Assembly (NCBI GenBank): GCA_047629195.1
Contig: JBLHWY010000008.1
Span: 18,610-82,609, forward strand
DNA from: UBA4582 sp047629195
GTDB lineage: Bacteria; Pseudomonadota; Gammaproteobacteria; Pseudomonadales; Azotimanducaceae
Direction of reading: 5' to 3'
Length of the DNA: 64,000 bases
Shown here: positions 43,742 to 53,463 of the stretch, piece after piece
Layout: every line of letters starts with the position of its first letter
How positions within the stretch are numbered: position 1 is the first letter of the stretch
Program-made: the position numbers and the translations under genes
Notes under the pieces: generated by a model
The model's database searches: none
What the model saw: only the letters and a program-made list of their open reading frames with translations
What the model was told of the DNA's origin: nothing

Positions 43742-44993
43742 ATTTCTATATAGCTTATTCTTCTATTTGGTCTTGCCATTTGTTTTTCTTCGTCTTTATT
43801 GGCGATCTCTGAAAGAGCCAAGCTACCGAGTTTCACTCATGCAGCGGCTTGGTTTTGGGGATGAAATTCATAGTGATCGCCTGATCTGGGTTCACGCTGT
43901 TTCGGCAGGTGAAACAATTGCTGCAGCACCTCTGGTTCGTCGATTGCTTGACCAGGGTTTCGACGTACTCATGACAAATATGACGCCTACTGGGCGAGAA
44001 AGAGCTGCTGCACTTCTTGGGCGGCGGATTGAAAACCGCTACGCGCCTTATGACACCCCGGGGGCAGTCACGCGATTTTTGAATAGAACTTCGCCAATCG
44101 CGCTAATTATAGTGGATACAGAGCTCTGGCCCAACATGTTACATTACGCGGCCAACAAGGGAGTTAAGGTGATGCTTGTTAACGGTCGTTTGTCGGAGAA
44201 GTCCACCCGAGGCTACAAAAAAATAAGCGCGCTATCACAACCTATGATGGACGCGCTGTTTCGCGTTGCGGCGCAGAGCGAGCCCCAGGGAAATCGTTTT
44301 ATCAGTTTGGGTCTTAGCCGTGAAAAATTGCGAATAACTGGTAGCACAAAGTTCGATGTAGAACGGGATACGTCCGCTGGCTCGGCTATTCAGTTGTTGG
44401 CTTCGAGCTTTAAAAGTAGATTTGTTTTTATTGCAGCAAGCACTCATTCGGGAGAAGAGGAGTTAGTGCTCTCAGCGTTAGAACTACTTAAACAGTCTAT
44501 CCCTGAAATATTGCTCGTGTTGGTACCGCGTCATCCACACAGAACCCAAGAGTTACTTAAGCTGTGTGGCGCGTCTGATTTTACGACTCAGAAACATAGT
44601 GACGGGTATGATTTTAATTGCAGCACCATGGTATATGTGTTGGATACAATGGGGGAGCTTATGGCATTCTATAGCATGTCAAATGTTGCCTTCATCGGAG
44701 GTAGCTTAGTACCTGTTGGAGGCCATAATCCAATGGAGCCTGCAAGCTTTGGCCTTCCGCTTCTTATGGGGCCGTACCTGCGAAATGTGGATGACATAGC
44801 GCGGCAGTTCATTGATGAAGGCGCGATGAAGCTCGTGTCATCTAGTAAGGAGTTAGCGGCAGAGGTTTCGTTGATTCAGAGTTCGGAGTCAGTAATTGTC
44901 GAACGAAAAAATGCTGCTTTGAAAGTAATGGAGCGCAATAAGGGCGCGTTAGATAGAGTTGAATTTATGATTATTGAAGCGTTGAAGGGCTAG
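43734..44993 (+). CDS. waaA: Kdo transferase WaaA (KdtA)
   Basis: Adds Kdo to lipid IVA at the inner-membrane cytosolic face. 419 residues from TTG 43734, preceded by SD AGGA at 9 nt. This start gives MSRFLYSLFFYLVLPFVFLR, the standard N-terminal membrane anchor, whereas the longer frame from 43620 only reads the previous gene out of frame. WVHAVSAGETIAAAPLVRRL and GGSLVPVGGHNPMEPA are GT30 signatures. Starts inside the CWC-DUF5522 gene. Confidence 0.95.
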   Translation: MSRFLYSLFFYLVLPFVFLRLYWRSLKEPSYRVSLMQRLGFGDEIHSDRLIWVHAVSAGETIAAAPLVRRLLDQGFDVLMTNMTPTGRERAAALLGRRIENRYAPYDTPGAVTRFLNRTSPIALIIVDTELWPNMLHYAANKGVKVMLVNGRLSEKSTRGYKKISALSQPMMDALFRVAAQSEPQGNRFISLGLSREKLRITGSTKFDVERDTSAGSAIQLLASSFKSRFVFIAASTHSGEEELVLSALELLKQSIPEILLVLVPRHPHRTQELLKLCGASDFTTQKHSDGYDFNCSTMVYVLDTMGELMAFYSMSNVAFIGGSLVPVGGHNPMEPASFGLPLLMGPYLRNVDDIARQFIDEGAMKLVSSSKELAAEVSLIQSSESVIVERKNAALKVMERNKGALDRVEFMIIEALKG

Positions 44994-45346
44994 TATTGCC
45001 TGGGCCCTAAATGTGATGGGTAGTCAGCGTTATTGCTAAAAAACCTTGAGTACCGTAGAACGCGCTATACTACAGTAAGTTGTGATAGTGGTATAAATAT
45101 ATAATTGTTGATCGATTATTTTTGTAATTCATTGATTTATAACCGATACAAGTGGCGAAGCAATTGTTCCTTTTTGTTCACTCGACAACTGGCCTTTTTT
45201 TGTCGAAAAATGTGGTAGGCTTGTTTTTTTGGTGCGAAATAAATTTGGGTATTTGCAGTTTCTGCTCTACGCAAAAAATTAAGAAAGTAATCAAGAAGAC
45301 AAAACAGCAATAGAACCAAGTGATAATACTAGCTAGTGATAATAAG
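44994..45346 (+). other. 353-bp AT-rich gap between waaA and yqiB
   Basis: No gene found. A TATAAT lies at 45100-45105 in a very AT-rich stretch. TCGACAA (45182-45188) pairs with TTGTCGA (45200-45206) around an 11-nt loop. AGTGATAATA occurs twice, at 45319-45328 and 45335-45344, just before the yqiB start. The region probably holds the promoter of yqiB and perhaps of parE. Confidence 0.5.
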
Positions 45347-45802
45347 ATGATGAGGAAGCGTAAATACGTACCAGACCTAGTGTCGGATATGGCTGAATGT
45401 GATGCTAATTTCATCCGGCTGCAGCGCCTTTTTTCATCTATGGATAGTGAAGAGTCGAGGGAGTTTGGAGTTGAAGGCGTGACCGAAGATGGTGCGCGCG
45501 TTAGCCTTCACATAACCGAACGGTGCCGCTACACAACGATGCTCACCATGCGTGTTGAGAACGAGGCGGACAAGCCCTGGGTGCGCTGGCCGATACTGAC
45601 CATTCGCGTTTACCACGATATCAAGTCCGCCGAGGTAATTAGCTTCGAGCGTCATCGAAATTTTAAGTACCGCTATGCCACGCCAAATACACAAATGTTT
45701 CAGCCGGATGAAAAATCCCAGATCAACAAGTTCTTAGGCGAGCTTTTGACTTTTTGCCTCGCGCAAGGTCGATCACTCGAGCAAGTGTCAATCAAATTTT
45801 GA
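45347..45802 (+). CDS. yqiB: DUF1249 protein (YqiB family)
   Basis: 151 residues. Conserved blocks are KYVPDLVSDMAECDANFIRL at the start, WPILTIRVYHDIKSAEVISF in the middle and DEKSQINKFLGELLTFCLAQG near the end. yqiB belongs to the E. coli nudF-yqiB-cpdA-yqiA-parE cluster; here cpdA and yqiA are missing between yqiB and parE. ATG 45347 and ATG 45350 are adjacent, neither with a good SD; a GTG at 45320 would add nine residues. Function unknown. Confidence 0.85.
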   Translation: MMRKRKYVPDLVSDMAECDANFIRLQRLFSSMDSEESREFGVEGVTEDGARVSLHITERCRYTTMLTMRVENEADKPWVRWPILTIRVYHDIKSAEVISFERHRNFKYRYATPNTQMFQPDEKSQINKFLGELLTFCLAQGRSLEQVSIKF

Positions 45803-45982
45803 ATTGTCAAATTGCAGTTCAAATTTCTGAAGAATAAAGAGAACTCGACGGGTATAATCGTTTGGTGTCAGATCATCCTTGATTTGGCATGCTGCACTGT
45901 ATGAGACAGAATCGACCTGATCACATTTTCGCCCCCATATTTTTTCACGTCCACCCCGAGCGCATGAGATTGACTAAATCAA

Positions 45983-47887
45983 ATGGCAGATAACTCCTAT
46001 AAAGCAGATTCCATTGAAGTCCTGGAAGGCTTAGATCCCGTTAGAAAACGACCGGGAATGTACACTGACACCACTCGCCCAAATCATTTGGCGCAAGAGG
46101 TTATTGACAACAGTGTTGATGAAGCGTTGGAGGGATACGCTAATGAAATTCGTGTCACCCTTCGAAATGACGGCTCAATGTCCGTTGGTGACAATGGGCG
46201 TGGCATGCCTGTTGATATTCATCAGAAAGAAAAAGTATCCGGGGTAGAGCTGATTTTGACGCGCCTGCATTCTGGTGCAAAATTTAATAGCGACAACTAT
46301 AAGTTTTCAGGTGGCCTCCACGGCGTCGGCGTTTCTGTCGTCAATGCTCTGTCTTTACAGTTCGATGTCTATATCAAACGTGATGGCAAACTACATCACA
46401 TGGGTTTCGAGAACGGTAACAAAACGAAAGAGCTTTCGGTAAAAGACAGTGTCGGTAAGAGAAACACGGGTACTCTGATTAATTTTATGCCCGACCCTCA
46501 GTATTTCGATTTGCCCAAATTCTCTGTTTCAAAAATGAAACATTTGCTAAAAGCCAAAGCAGTACTTTGCCCAGGACTGCGAGTTTTCTTTACCAATGAG
46601 ACCGCGGGCAAAGACGAAGAGAAAGACTTTGAATGGTTCTACGAGACTGGCCTGAAAGATTATTTAAGTGATGAGCTAGAAGGTTACGAATTGTTGCCGG
46701 CCGAGCCGTTCCTTGGCTCATTTGCGGGAAATGAAGCAGCGGTTGACTGGGCTGTTCAATGGTTGCCAGAAGGTGGCGAGTTGGTGACCGAAAGTTACGT
46801 AAATCTAATTCCAACAACTCAAGGTGGTACGCACGTAAATGGCCTTCGCTCCGGCTTATTGGAGGCGTTAAGGGAGTTTTGTGAATTCAGGAATTTAGTG
46901 CCGCGCGGTGTCAAGATTTCCGCAGACGATATCTGGGACCGATGTGCACATGTATTGTCAGCAAAGATGCTTGAACCGCAATTTGCTGGTCAAACGAAGG
47001 AGCGACTTAACTCAAGGCAAGCTGCTACATTTATCTCCGGCGTTGTTAAAGATAGCTTTAGCCTTTGGCTTAATCAGAATGTTGCTGATGCAAACCTTAT
47101 TGCGGAACTCGCGATCAATAATGCTCAAGCTAGGCTGCGTGCCGGCAAGAAAGTGGCTCGAAAGAAAGTAACATCCGGACCGGCGTTACCTGGAAAGTTG
47201 GCCGACTGTTCGTGTCAAGATGCGATGCAAGGCGAGTTGTTCTTAGTCGAGGGGGATTCTGCTGGTGGCTCAGCTAAACAAGCGAGGGATAGAATGACCC
47301 AGGCGATTATGCCGTTACGAGGGAAAATCCTTAATACTTGGGAAGTTGATTCATCTGAAATCCTTGCCTCACAGGAAGTTCACGATATTTCAGTCGCACT
47401 CGGAATCGATCCTGCGTCGCCGGATCTCAGCGGCCTGAGGTATGGCAAAGTTTGTATCTTGGCCGATGCCGATTCGGATGGTTTACATATTGCGAGCTTG
47501 CTTATAGCGCTGTTCGTAAAACACTTTCCGGCACTTGTTGAGAATGGACATGTGTTTGTTGCAATGCCGCCCCTTTATCGAATTGATGTAGGTAAGGAAG
47601 TTTTTTACGCACTCGATGAATCAGAGCGGCAAGGTTTCCTTGACTTAATTAAAGCTGAAAAGAAAAAAGGCAAAGTAACGGTGCAGCGCTTCAAGGGTCT
47701 TGGCGAGATGAATCCTTTGCAACTCCGTGAAACCGCAATGGCTGAAGACACAAGACGTCTGGTTCAACTTAACATCGAGTCAGGGAGCAAAGTAAACGAA
47801 ACTCTGGACATGCTGCTATCAAAGAAACGCGCGGCGGACCGTAAGAGTTGGCTTGAAGAAAAAGGTGACCAAGCGGAAGCTTTATAA
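45983..47887 (+). CDS. parE: DNA topoisomerase IV subunit B
   Basis: The ATPase subunit that drives decatenation of sister chromosomes. 634 residues. The GHKL ATP site is seen in VIDNSVDEALEGYA, NGRGMPVD and SGGLHGVGVSVVNALS, and the TOPRIM domain in LVEGDSAGGSAKQARDR and LADADSDGLHIASLL. Length and spacing favour ParE over GyrB, as does parC 52 bp downstream. A TATAAT at 45853-45858 may be the promoter -10 box; no good -35 is seen. Confidence 0.96.
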   Translation: MADNSYKADSIEVLEGLDPVRKRPGMYTDTTRPNHLAQEVIDNSVDEALEGYANEIRVTLRNDGSMSVGDNGRGMPVDIHQKEKVSGVELILTRLHSGAKFNSDNYKFSGGLHGVGVSVVNALSLQFDVYIKRDGKLHHMGFENGNKTKELSVKDSVGKRNTGTLINFMPDPQYFDLPKFSVSKMKHLLKAKAVLCPGLRVFFTNETAGKDEEKDFEWFYETGLKDYLSDELEGYELLPAEPFLGSFAGNEAAVDWAVQWLPEGGELVTESYVNLIPTTQGGTHVNGLRSGLLEALREFCEFRNLVPRGVKISADDIWDRCAHVLSAKMLEPQFAGQTKERLNSRQAATFISGVVKDSFSLWLNQNVADANLIAELAINNAQARLRAGKKVARKKVTSGPALPGKLADCSCQDAMQGELFLVEGDSAGGSAKQARDRMTQAIMPLRGKILNTWEVDSSEILASQEVHDISVALGIDPASPDLSGLRYGKVCILADADSDGLHIASLLIALFVKHFPALVENGHVFVAMPPLYRIDVGKEVFYALDESERQGFLDLIKAEKKKGKVTVQRFKGLGEMNPLQLRETAMAEDTRRLVQLNIESGSKVNETLDMLLSKKRAADRKSWLEEKGDQAEAL

Positions 47888-47939
47888 ATAGAAGATTTAT
47901 TAAAATGATAACCAGTTTGTAATTGAGACAGTGTAAGTA

Positions 47940-50189
47940 ATGAGCGAAATAAATAAATCGGGCATCTCCGAAACGGCGTCTCTTGGGCAGTTCACAGAAA
48001 ACGCCTACCTTAATTATGCCATGTATGTAATTAATGACCGAGCGCTGCCCTTCATTGGCGATGGGCTCAAACCTGTGCAGCGTCGTATAGTCTTCGCGAT
48101 GTCTGAACTGCGCCTTAATGCGGATGCGAAATATTCTAAATCTGCGCGAACCGTTGGTGATGTCATTGGTAAGTATCACCCCCATGGCGATAGCGCAAGC
48201 TATGAAGCGATGGTTTTAATGGCGCAGCCCTTTTCTTATCGCTATCCCTTGGTTGATGGGCAAGGAAATTGGGGGTCGCCAGATGATCCTAAATCTTTTG
48301 CCGCCATGAGATATACAGAATCCAAGCTGACTAAATATGCTGCAACGTTGTTGTCTGAACTTGGTCAGGGCACTGTTAGCTGGAAGCCAAATTTCGATGG
48401 AACGATGGACGAGCCGGAATACTTACCTGCGCGACTACCCAATATCCTGTTGAATGGTGGTAGTGGTATCGCGGTTGGTATGGCAACGGATATTCCTCCA
48501 CATAACTTGAGGGAAGTTGCGACAGCTTGCATTCGTTTGCTCGACAAACCGAAGTCGACAGTGAAAGAGTTGTGTGAACATATTAAGGGACCGGATTTTC
48601 CAACTGGTGCAGAAATCATTTCAAGCAGAGAAGATATTCAACAAATTTATGAAACAGGTCGAGGTGCTGTTCGCACTCGTGCTGTTTTTCAGGTTGAAGA
48701 TAGCGACATTGTAATTACAGCGTTACCTTTCCAGGTGTCCGGCACAAAAATTCTAGAGCAAATCGCTGCGCAAATGCAGGCTAAGAAACTCCCCATGGTT
48801 GTTGATCTTAGGGATGAGTCTGATCATGAAAATCCAACTCGGATTGTGATTGTTCCCCGATCTAATCGTATCGATGTAGATTCTTTGATGAGGCATTTAT
48901 TTGCTTCTACAGATCTCGAGCGAACCCATCGAGCCAATTTCAATGTGATTGGTTTGGATGGGCGTCCTAGAGTGAAGCCGCTTAACACAATGCTGTCTGA
49001 GTGGTTAACTTATAGAACAGACACGGTTCTGCGACGACTTCAGTATCGGTTAGACAAGATTCTTGACCGCCTTCATATATTGGAAGGATTAATGGTCGCC
49101 TTCCTCAATATTGATGAAGTGATCAGAATTGTCAGAACCGAAGACAAGCCAAAAACAGTTTTAATGAAGAAGTTTGAAATCTCTGATATCCAAGCAGATG
49201 CGATTTTAGATTTAAGGTTGAGACAGCTTGCGAAACTTGAAGAAATTAAAATTAAGGGCGAGCAGGACGAGCTCAATATAGAGCGCGCAGATCTTGAAAA
49301 AACAATTGGATCAAAAACGCGTCTCAAAACCCTCATAAAGAAAGAGATTTTGGCTGACGCAGAAGAGTTTGGCGATGAACGTTGTTCAGCCATTGTAGAG
49401 CGTGCGGAGGCTCTGGCTTTTAGGGAGAAAGACCTTATCTCAACCGAAGCTATAACGGTTGTGCTTTCCGAGAAAGGTTGGATAAAAGCGGCTAAAGGTC
49501 ACGAAGTTGACGCAGAAGAATTGAGCTATCGCTCCGGTGACAAATTGCTTCAGGCGGCGCCTGGCCGATCTAATCAGGATATTATTTTCCTCGATTCCAC
49601 TGGCCGAGCTTACACAGTTGCTGCACATACGTTGCCCTCGGCCCGTGGTCAGGGTGAGCCGTTGACCGGAAGAGTGAATCCACCTCCTGGTGCCTATTTT
49701 ACAGGCGTGATGGTAGGGGACGAAGAAACACAATTTCTAGTTGCAAGTGACGCGGGTTATGGATTTATAACAAAGCTAGCTGGTCTCCAAACCAAGAATA
49801 AGGCTGGAAAAGCGTTTATCTCCGTACCCAAAGGCGGCATCGTTCTCGAGCCAAAGATTATCGAAGATATTGATTCTCAATTCGTTGCAGCATTCAGTAA
49901 CGAGGGTCGTTTGCTGATATTTCCACTTTTAGAGCTGCCAATTTTAGGGCGAGGGAAAGGTGTCAAAATGTTGAGTATTCCTCCTGCTAGAGTGCTAGAT
50001 CGAACTGAAATAATGTCTCATCTCATTGTCTTTTCTGAGAGCGATACCATTATTGTATTTTCTGGTAAGCGGTACATCAAATTGAAATTTTCGGACCTTG
50101 AACACTATCGCGGTGAGCGCGCCCGACGTGGTTTAAAATTGCCGAGAGGGTTTCAGAAAGTAGACTCTGTTACGCTAGGAGGTAGTTAG
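47940..50189 (+). CDS. parC: DNA topoisomerase IV subunit A
   Basis: The DNA-cleaving subunit, 749 residues. Catalytic Tyr125 lies in AAMRYTESKL. The quinolone-resistance region reads YHPHGDSASYEAMVLMAQP with Ser85 and Glu89 (E. coli Ser80 and Glu84), the sensitive forms. The C-terminal beta-pinwheel follows from about 500. The TAG stop at 50187-50189 lies within the left end of repeat copy B, and the last residues (GGS) may derive from it. Confidence 0.97.
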   Translation: MSEINKSGISETASLGQFTENAYLNYAMYVINDRALPFIGDGLKPVQRRIVFAMSELRLNADAKYSKSARTVGDVIGKYHPHGDSASYEAMVLMAQPFSYRYPLVDGQGNWGSPDDPKSFAAMRYTESKLTKYAATLLSELGQGTVSWKPNFDGTMDEPEYLPARLPNILLNGGSGIAVGMATDIPPHNLREVATACIRLLDKPKSTVKELCEHIKGPDFPTGAEIISSREDIQQIYETGRGAVRTRAVFQVEDSDIVITALPFQVSGTKILEQIAAQMQAKKLPMVVDLRDESDHENPTRIVIVPRSNRIDVDSLMRHLFASTDLERTHRANFNVIGLDGRPRVKPLNTMLSEWLTYRTDTVLRRLQYRLDKILDRLHILEGLMVAFLNIDEVIRIVRTEDKPKTVLMKKFEISDIQADAILDLRLRQLAKLEEIKIKGEQDELNIERADLEKTIGSKTRLKTLIKKEILADAEEFGDERCSAIVERAEALAFREKDLISTEAITVVLSEKGWIKAAKGHEVDAEELSYRSGDKLLQAAPGRSNQDIIFLDSTGRAYTVAAHTLPSARGQGEPLTGRVNPPPGAYFTGVMVGDEETQFLVASDAGYGFITKLAGLQTKNKAGKAFISVPKGGIVLEPKIIEDIDSQFVAAFSNEGRLLIFPLLELPILGRGKGVKMLSIPPARVLDRTEIMSHLIVFSESDTIIVFSGKRYIKLKFSDLEHYRGERARRGLKLPRGFQKVDSVTLGGS

Positions 50190-50307
50190 TTCCCGTCCGT
50201 CAATACCCATTCTAAGGTGAGTTTCGGAGACTTTTTAGATCTGTTGTTCAGAGAATCAATAGGTTGTCGGGAAGTCACCATGGAGATGTTTAGGATAAGA
50301 ACTAGTT
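50184..50307. repeat. Dispersed repeat, copy B (MITE-like)
   Basis: This 124-bp partner of the element at 13013-13146 has the same orientation relative to its flanking genes: forward gene stop at its left end, convergent reverse gene beyond its right end. Left end 50184-50198 and right end 50293-50307 match as inverted repeats at 10 of 15 positions, and the mismatches are mostly G-U in RNA. TTAG occurs at both edges (50186-50189 and 50306-50309). It lacks the 6-nt insert of copy A. Confidence 0.9.
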
Positions 50308-50322
50308 AGTCCTAGCCGCTGG

Positions 50323-51429
50323 CTAACCCTTCGAGAGTTGTAGCGCCTGGAGTCCGATGAGTTTTTGGTATGCGGGTTGAAGGGATTCGACTAGATATAC
50401 AGAACCGATGGGCATTAGAGAATTGTAATACTCACTAATCACTAGACGCGAATCTTCGGAGCAAAGTTGGTACGCGTCATTGCTGAGTAGAAGTTGGCGC
50501 TCTGCCAAAGAAGCAATGTAAACCGTTTGTTTTCTAGCCGCTTCTATTTGTTTAAGGTCAGAGACAAGGTTGATCCCAATTTTGATATTGATTGTTGTAT
50601 TTAATCTGTCAAAAACTTGAATCAGAAGTAGCCCCGCACAGATTCCGTCGTAGAGGCAGTCCTTCAGGTTGGCTCCTGAAAACATCGCAACAATATCTTG
50701 TCCTTCGGAAACTTCGACTTTGCATCGATATAGAGAAAGTGCGCCAGATATTCTTTCCTCGTGTGCTGCTAACCAGCGTTGCGGTCTTATTTTCATCACT
50801 AGAATTATGCTTGCGCTATCTGGCTCGCCTTCTGGTGCTTGTATAGCTACTCTTTCGTCTTCTAGCGTTTGTTGTGGGATGTCTGAATTCGTCGAAAATT
50901 TTATAGAAGCCTGTGGCTCTTTGACTGAAAATAGACCTAAAAATATCAAATCAGCAAAGTACCAAACGAACAGACCAAGTGCGCCCAGGACCAATAAATG
51001 CAGCGCAACGAAAGAAAATATTAGGGTATTAAGTCTATTGTCTAGCGCTGTTTGATTGACGACGACTTGTAAATATCCTGCTGTTTCATTCTGAAAAGAG
51101 ATATCTCGGGTAATAATGTCTTGGCGTTTCGATCCTCGCTTACCAGCTTGTGCAAGTAATTTGTTGTCAGTGTTATAGACGGAAGCGAATAACAAATCAC
51201 CCTGAGATACTAATGTACCCAAAACAACATTGAGTCCTAATAAATCCTCGGTGACGAGATAGTCGGCTGTTGAAGCCGTCAACTGGGTAACGATTGCCCT
51301 GGTAAAATGCTGTCTTTGTTCGTTCAATTCGCTATGGATAAAATTGGTGACAAGTAACAGAGATAGAACCAGACTAGCCAGCCCCGGGATCATGAAAAAC
51401 AAAACAATCTTTGATTTTGACCTGTGCAT
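50323..51429 (-). CDS. AhpA/YtjB (Smp)-family membrane protein with a degenerate cyclase-like domain
   Basis: 368 residues. Two membrane helices (about 8-29 and 137-166) flank a periplasmic region, the layout of the AhpA/YtjB family, and the gene is divergent from serB as ytjB is in E. coli. The C-terminal part (about 206-350) looks like a class III nucleotide cyclase fold: DIVAMFSGANLKDC, INIKIGINLV and LAERQLLLSNDAYQL follow the family layout, but the metal-binding aspartates are not evident. So it is probably non-catalytic. Inferred to be a sensor or regulator; role unknown. Confidence 0.72.
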   Translation of the reverse strand: MHRSKSKIVLFFMIPGLASLVLSLLLVTNFIHSELNEQRQHFTRAIVTQLTASTADYLVTEDLLGLNVVLGTLVSQGDLLFASVYNTDNKLLAQAGKRGSKRQDIITRDISFQNETAGYLQVVVNQTALDNRLNTLIFSFVALHLLVLGALGLFVWYFADLIFLGLFSVKEPQASIKFSTNSDIPQQTLEDERVAIQAPEGEPDSASIILVMKIRPQRWLAAHEERISGALSLYRCKVEVSEGQDIVAMFSGANLKDCLYDGICAGLLLIQVFDRLNTTINIKIGINLVSDLKQIEAARKQTVYIASLAERQLLLSNDAYQLCSEDSRLVISEYYNSLMPIGSVYLVESLQPAYQKLIGLQALQLSKG

Positions 51430-51559
51430 AGTGCTTTGTTTACTAGGAAAAGCTAACCCGGGTTGGGCATTGCCAAGCCGAATAAGCCTTAAGGTTTTGA
51501 TGGTTGGGCAGTATACCTAGTCAGAGATCACTTTGTCTTAAGATCATGAAGAGGTGATA

Positions 51560-51580
51560 ATGAAAAATACAATACTTTAG
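51560..51580 (+). CDS. Possible six-residue leader ORF before serB
   Basis: ATG 51560 has SD AGAGGTG a few nt upstream and encodes MKNTIL, ending in a TAG whose last bases begin the serB SD (TAGGA, 51578-51582). Ribosomes ending here would stop about 9 nt before the serB GTG. It could aid re-initiation or be chance; there are no regulatory serine codons. Confidence 0.25.
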   Translation: MKNTIL

Positions 51581-51589
51581 GAATGACTC

Positions 51590-52858
51590 GTGTCAGAACT
51601 TGTACTAATTACTGTCGCTGGACAAGATCGTCCTGGCGTCACTGCCGCCATCACTGAGTGCCTATCTCAATATGACGTGGATATTCTTGATATAGGCCAA
51701 GCTGTTATTCATGACTCGCTCGTATTGGGCCTACTAGTAAATATTCCTTCTGTGGCAACGAATGACACTGGATTAGATGGTTCTCAGCAGGGTTCTCAGC
51801 AGTACATTCAAAATTTGGTTCTTGATCTGGGCGGTGATCTTGGCGTTGATGTTAGTTTTCTTCCCGTTACTGAGTCCAGTTATGCGCAGTGGACCACTCA
51901 TCAGGGCCAGCCTCGGTTTATTCTGACTCTCCTGGCTCGGAAAATAAAGGCAGCACATATCGCGAAGGTTTCCAGAGTGATTGCTGATAATGGCATGAAC
52001 ATCGACAGTATCGTGCGTCTTTCGGGGCGAGTGAATGTTGACGATAAAGGCCTAGATGAACAGGGTGTTGGTGCTAAAGCTTGTGTAGAATTTTCGCTTA
52101 AAGGCGGGCATGAGAATTCAAAATCTTTGCGGACTGAATTGATGCAGGTCTGCAGTGACCTTGAGATTGATATCGCGATTCAGGAAGACGGTATATTCAG
52201 ACGTCATCGCAGGCTTATTTGCTTCGATATGGATTCGACGCTTATCACTACTGAAGTAATAGACGAACTTGCAGAGTTAGCGGGCGTTGGTGAGAAAGTT
52301 TCAGCAATAACCAGCCGAGCCATGGCGGGCGAATTGGATTTTAGGCAGAGTTTGCATGAAAGAGTTGCGCTCTTGAAAGGTTTGTCTGAGGACTGTTTAG
52401 AGGAAGTTGCCGCTGCATTACCGCTCAGCGAGGGTGTTGAGCATCTATTTGAGACACTCAATCGACTGGGTTATAAAACTGCGATTCTTTCCGGTGGTTT
52501 CGATTTTTTTGGCAAAGTTTTGCAGCAGAAACTGGCTATTGATTATGTGTATGCTAATCGACTTGAAATAGAGCATGGCCTGCTAACGGGTAAAGTGATT
52601 GAACCTATTGTCGATGCCGCTAGAAAGGCGAGTTTGGTGCGAGAGTTAGCAGAGAAAGAGGGGATTGCCCTGGAACAAGTGATCGCGGTTGGTGATGGCG
52701 CGAATGATCTGCAAATGTTGGCTGTTGCAGGGTTAGGTATTGCTTTTCACGCAAAGCCAGTTGTCCGTGAAAGTGCGGAACAATCGATTTCAACTCTTGG
52801 TCTGGACAGCATTCTTTATCTTATGGGGATTAGAGATAGAGAAGCTGAGCGGGTTTGA
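51590..52858 (+). CDS. serB: Phosphoserine phosphatase
   Basis: Final step of serine synthesis. 422 residues. Two N-terminal ACT-like regulatory domains (about 1-95 and 108-200; VAGQDRPGVTAAITECLS begins the first) precede the HAD phosphatase with nucleophile Asp213 and Asp215 in CFDMDSTLI, AILSGGFDFF and VGDGANDLQML. This long double-ACT form is known from Pseudomonas. GTG 51590 with TAGGA 7 nt upstream. Confidence 0.95.
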   Translation: MSELVLITVAGQDRPGVTAAITECLSQYDVDILDIGQAVIHDSLVLGLLVNIPSVATNDTGLDGSQQGSQQYIQNLVLDLGGDLGVDVSFLPVTESSYAQWTTHQGQPRFILTLLARKIKAAHIAKVSRVIADNGMNIDSIVRLSGRVNVDDKGLDEQGVGAKACVEFSLKGGHENSKSLRTELMQVCSDLEIDIAIQEDGIFRRHRRLICFDMDSTLITTEVIDELAELAGVGEKVSAITSRAMAGELDFRQSLHERVALLKGLSEDCLEEVAAALPLSEGVEHLFETLNRLGYKTAILSGGFDFFGKVLQQKLAIDYVYANRLEIEHGLLTGKVIEPIVDAARKASLVRELAEKEGIALEQVIAVGDGANDLQMLAVAGLGIAFHAKPVVRESAEQSISTLGLDSILYLMGIRDREAERV

Positions 52859-52876
52859 CAGAACACAAGTGACTGT

Positions 52877-53377
52877 TTAGCGGAGTTTTTTTCGCATTTC
52901 ATACATAGGAACCTGCACATCACCAACTTCGAGGCCGATAAATTCAGAATCAATTTGCCAGCCTTGTGACTGGTAGAAAGCAATGGCTGCTTGATTCGCG
53001 ATGAGAACATCAAGTTTTGCTACCGAGTAACCCTCGTACAAAATGATAGATTCTCCTTTTCTTAATAGTAGCGAACCATAGCCTCTTCTTTTTTGTGCAG
53101 GGTCAAGGTGGAGCGATTCAATTTTGTTTTCAACAACAAAAAGCATGCCCTTGATGACATTCTGTATGGCCAATACCTGAAAGTCTTGCCAACAGCTTTG
53201 CGCAAATCTCTCTGGTTCTTTCAAATTAGCAAACGCAACATTTGCGGCGTCCGGTACGATGGGTGACATCGTGCTGATGAAAGAATCTCGCAGCAATTGG
53301 CCGAGCCTGATTACCTCGGGACTATGAGCGGCTCTGATTTCAATATTATTGCTGTCAATCATATTGACGATGCTCAT
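52877..53377 (-). CDS. GNAT-family N-acetyltransferase
   Basis: 166 residues. ESLHLDPAQKRRGYGSLLL holds the acetyl-CoA pyrophosphate loop (RRGYGS), and NQAAIAFYQSQGWQID is the typical C-terminal strand-helix with a conserved Tyr. The acceptor is unknown. It lies between serB (convergent, 18-bp gap) and fimX (same strand, 86 bp upstream), a place where Pseudomonas has none that I recall. Confidence 0.85.
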   Translation of the reverse strand: MSIVNMIDSNNIEIRAAHSPEVIRLGQLLRDSFISTMSPIVPDAANVAFANLKEPERFAQSCWQDFQVLAIQNVIKGMLFVVENKIESLHLDPAQKRRGYGSLLLRKGESIILYEGYSVAKLDVLIANQAAIAFYQSQGWQIDSEFIGLEVGDVQVPMYEMRKKLR

Positions 53378-53463
53378 GTAGACCTGGGTTTTGTTCGTGT
53401 TAGAAGCGGTTTTTGGCAGCCATGATTTGGAATGGGTAAACTTGGTATTAGCGCAACTGTGAA

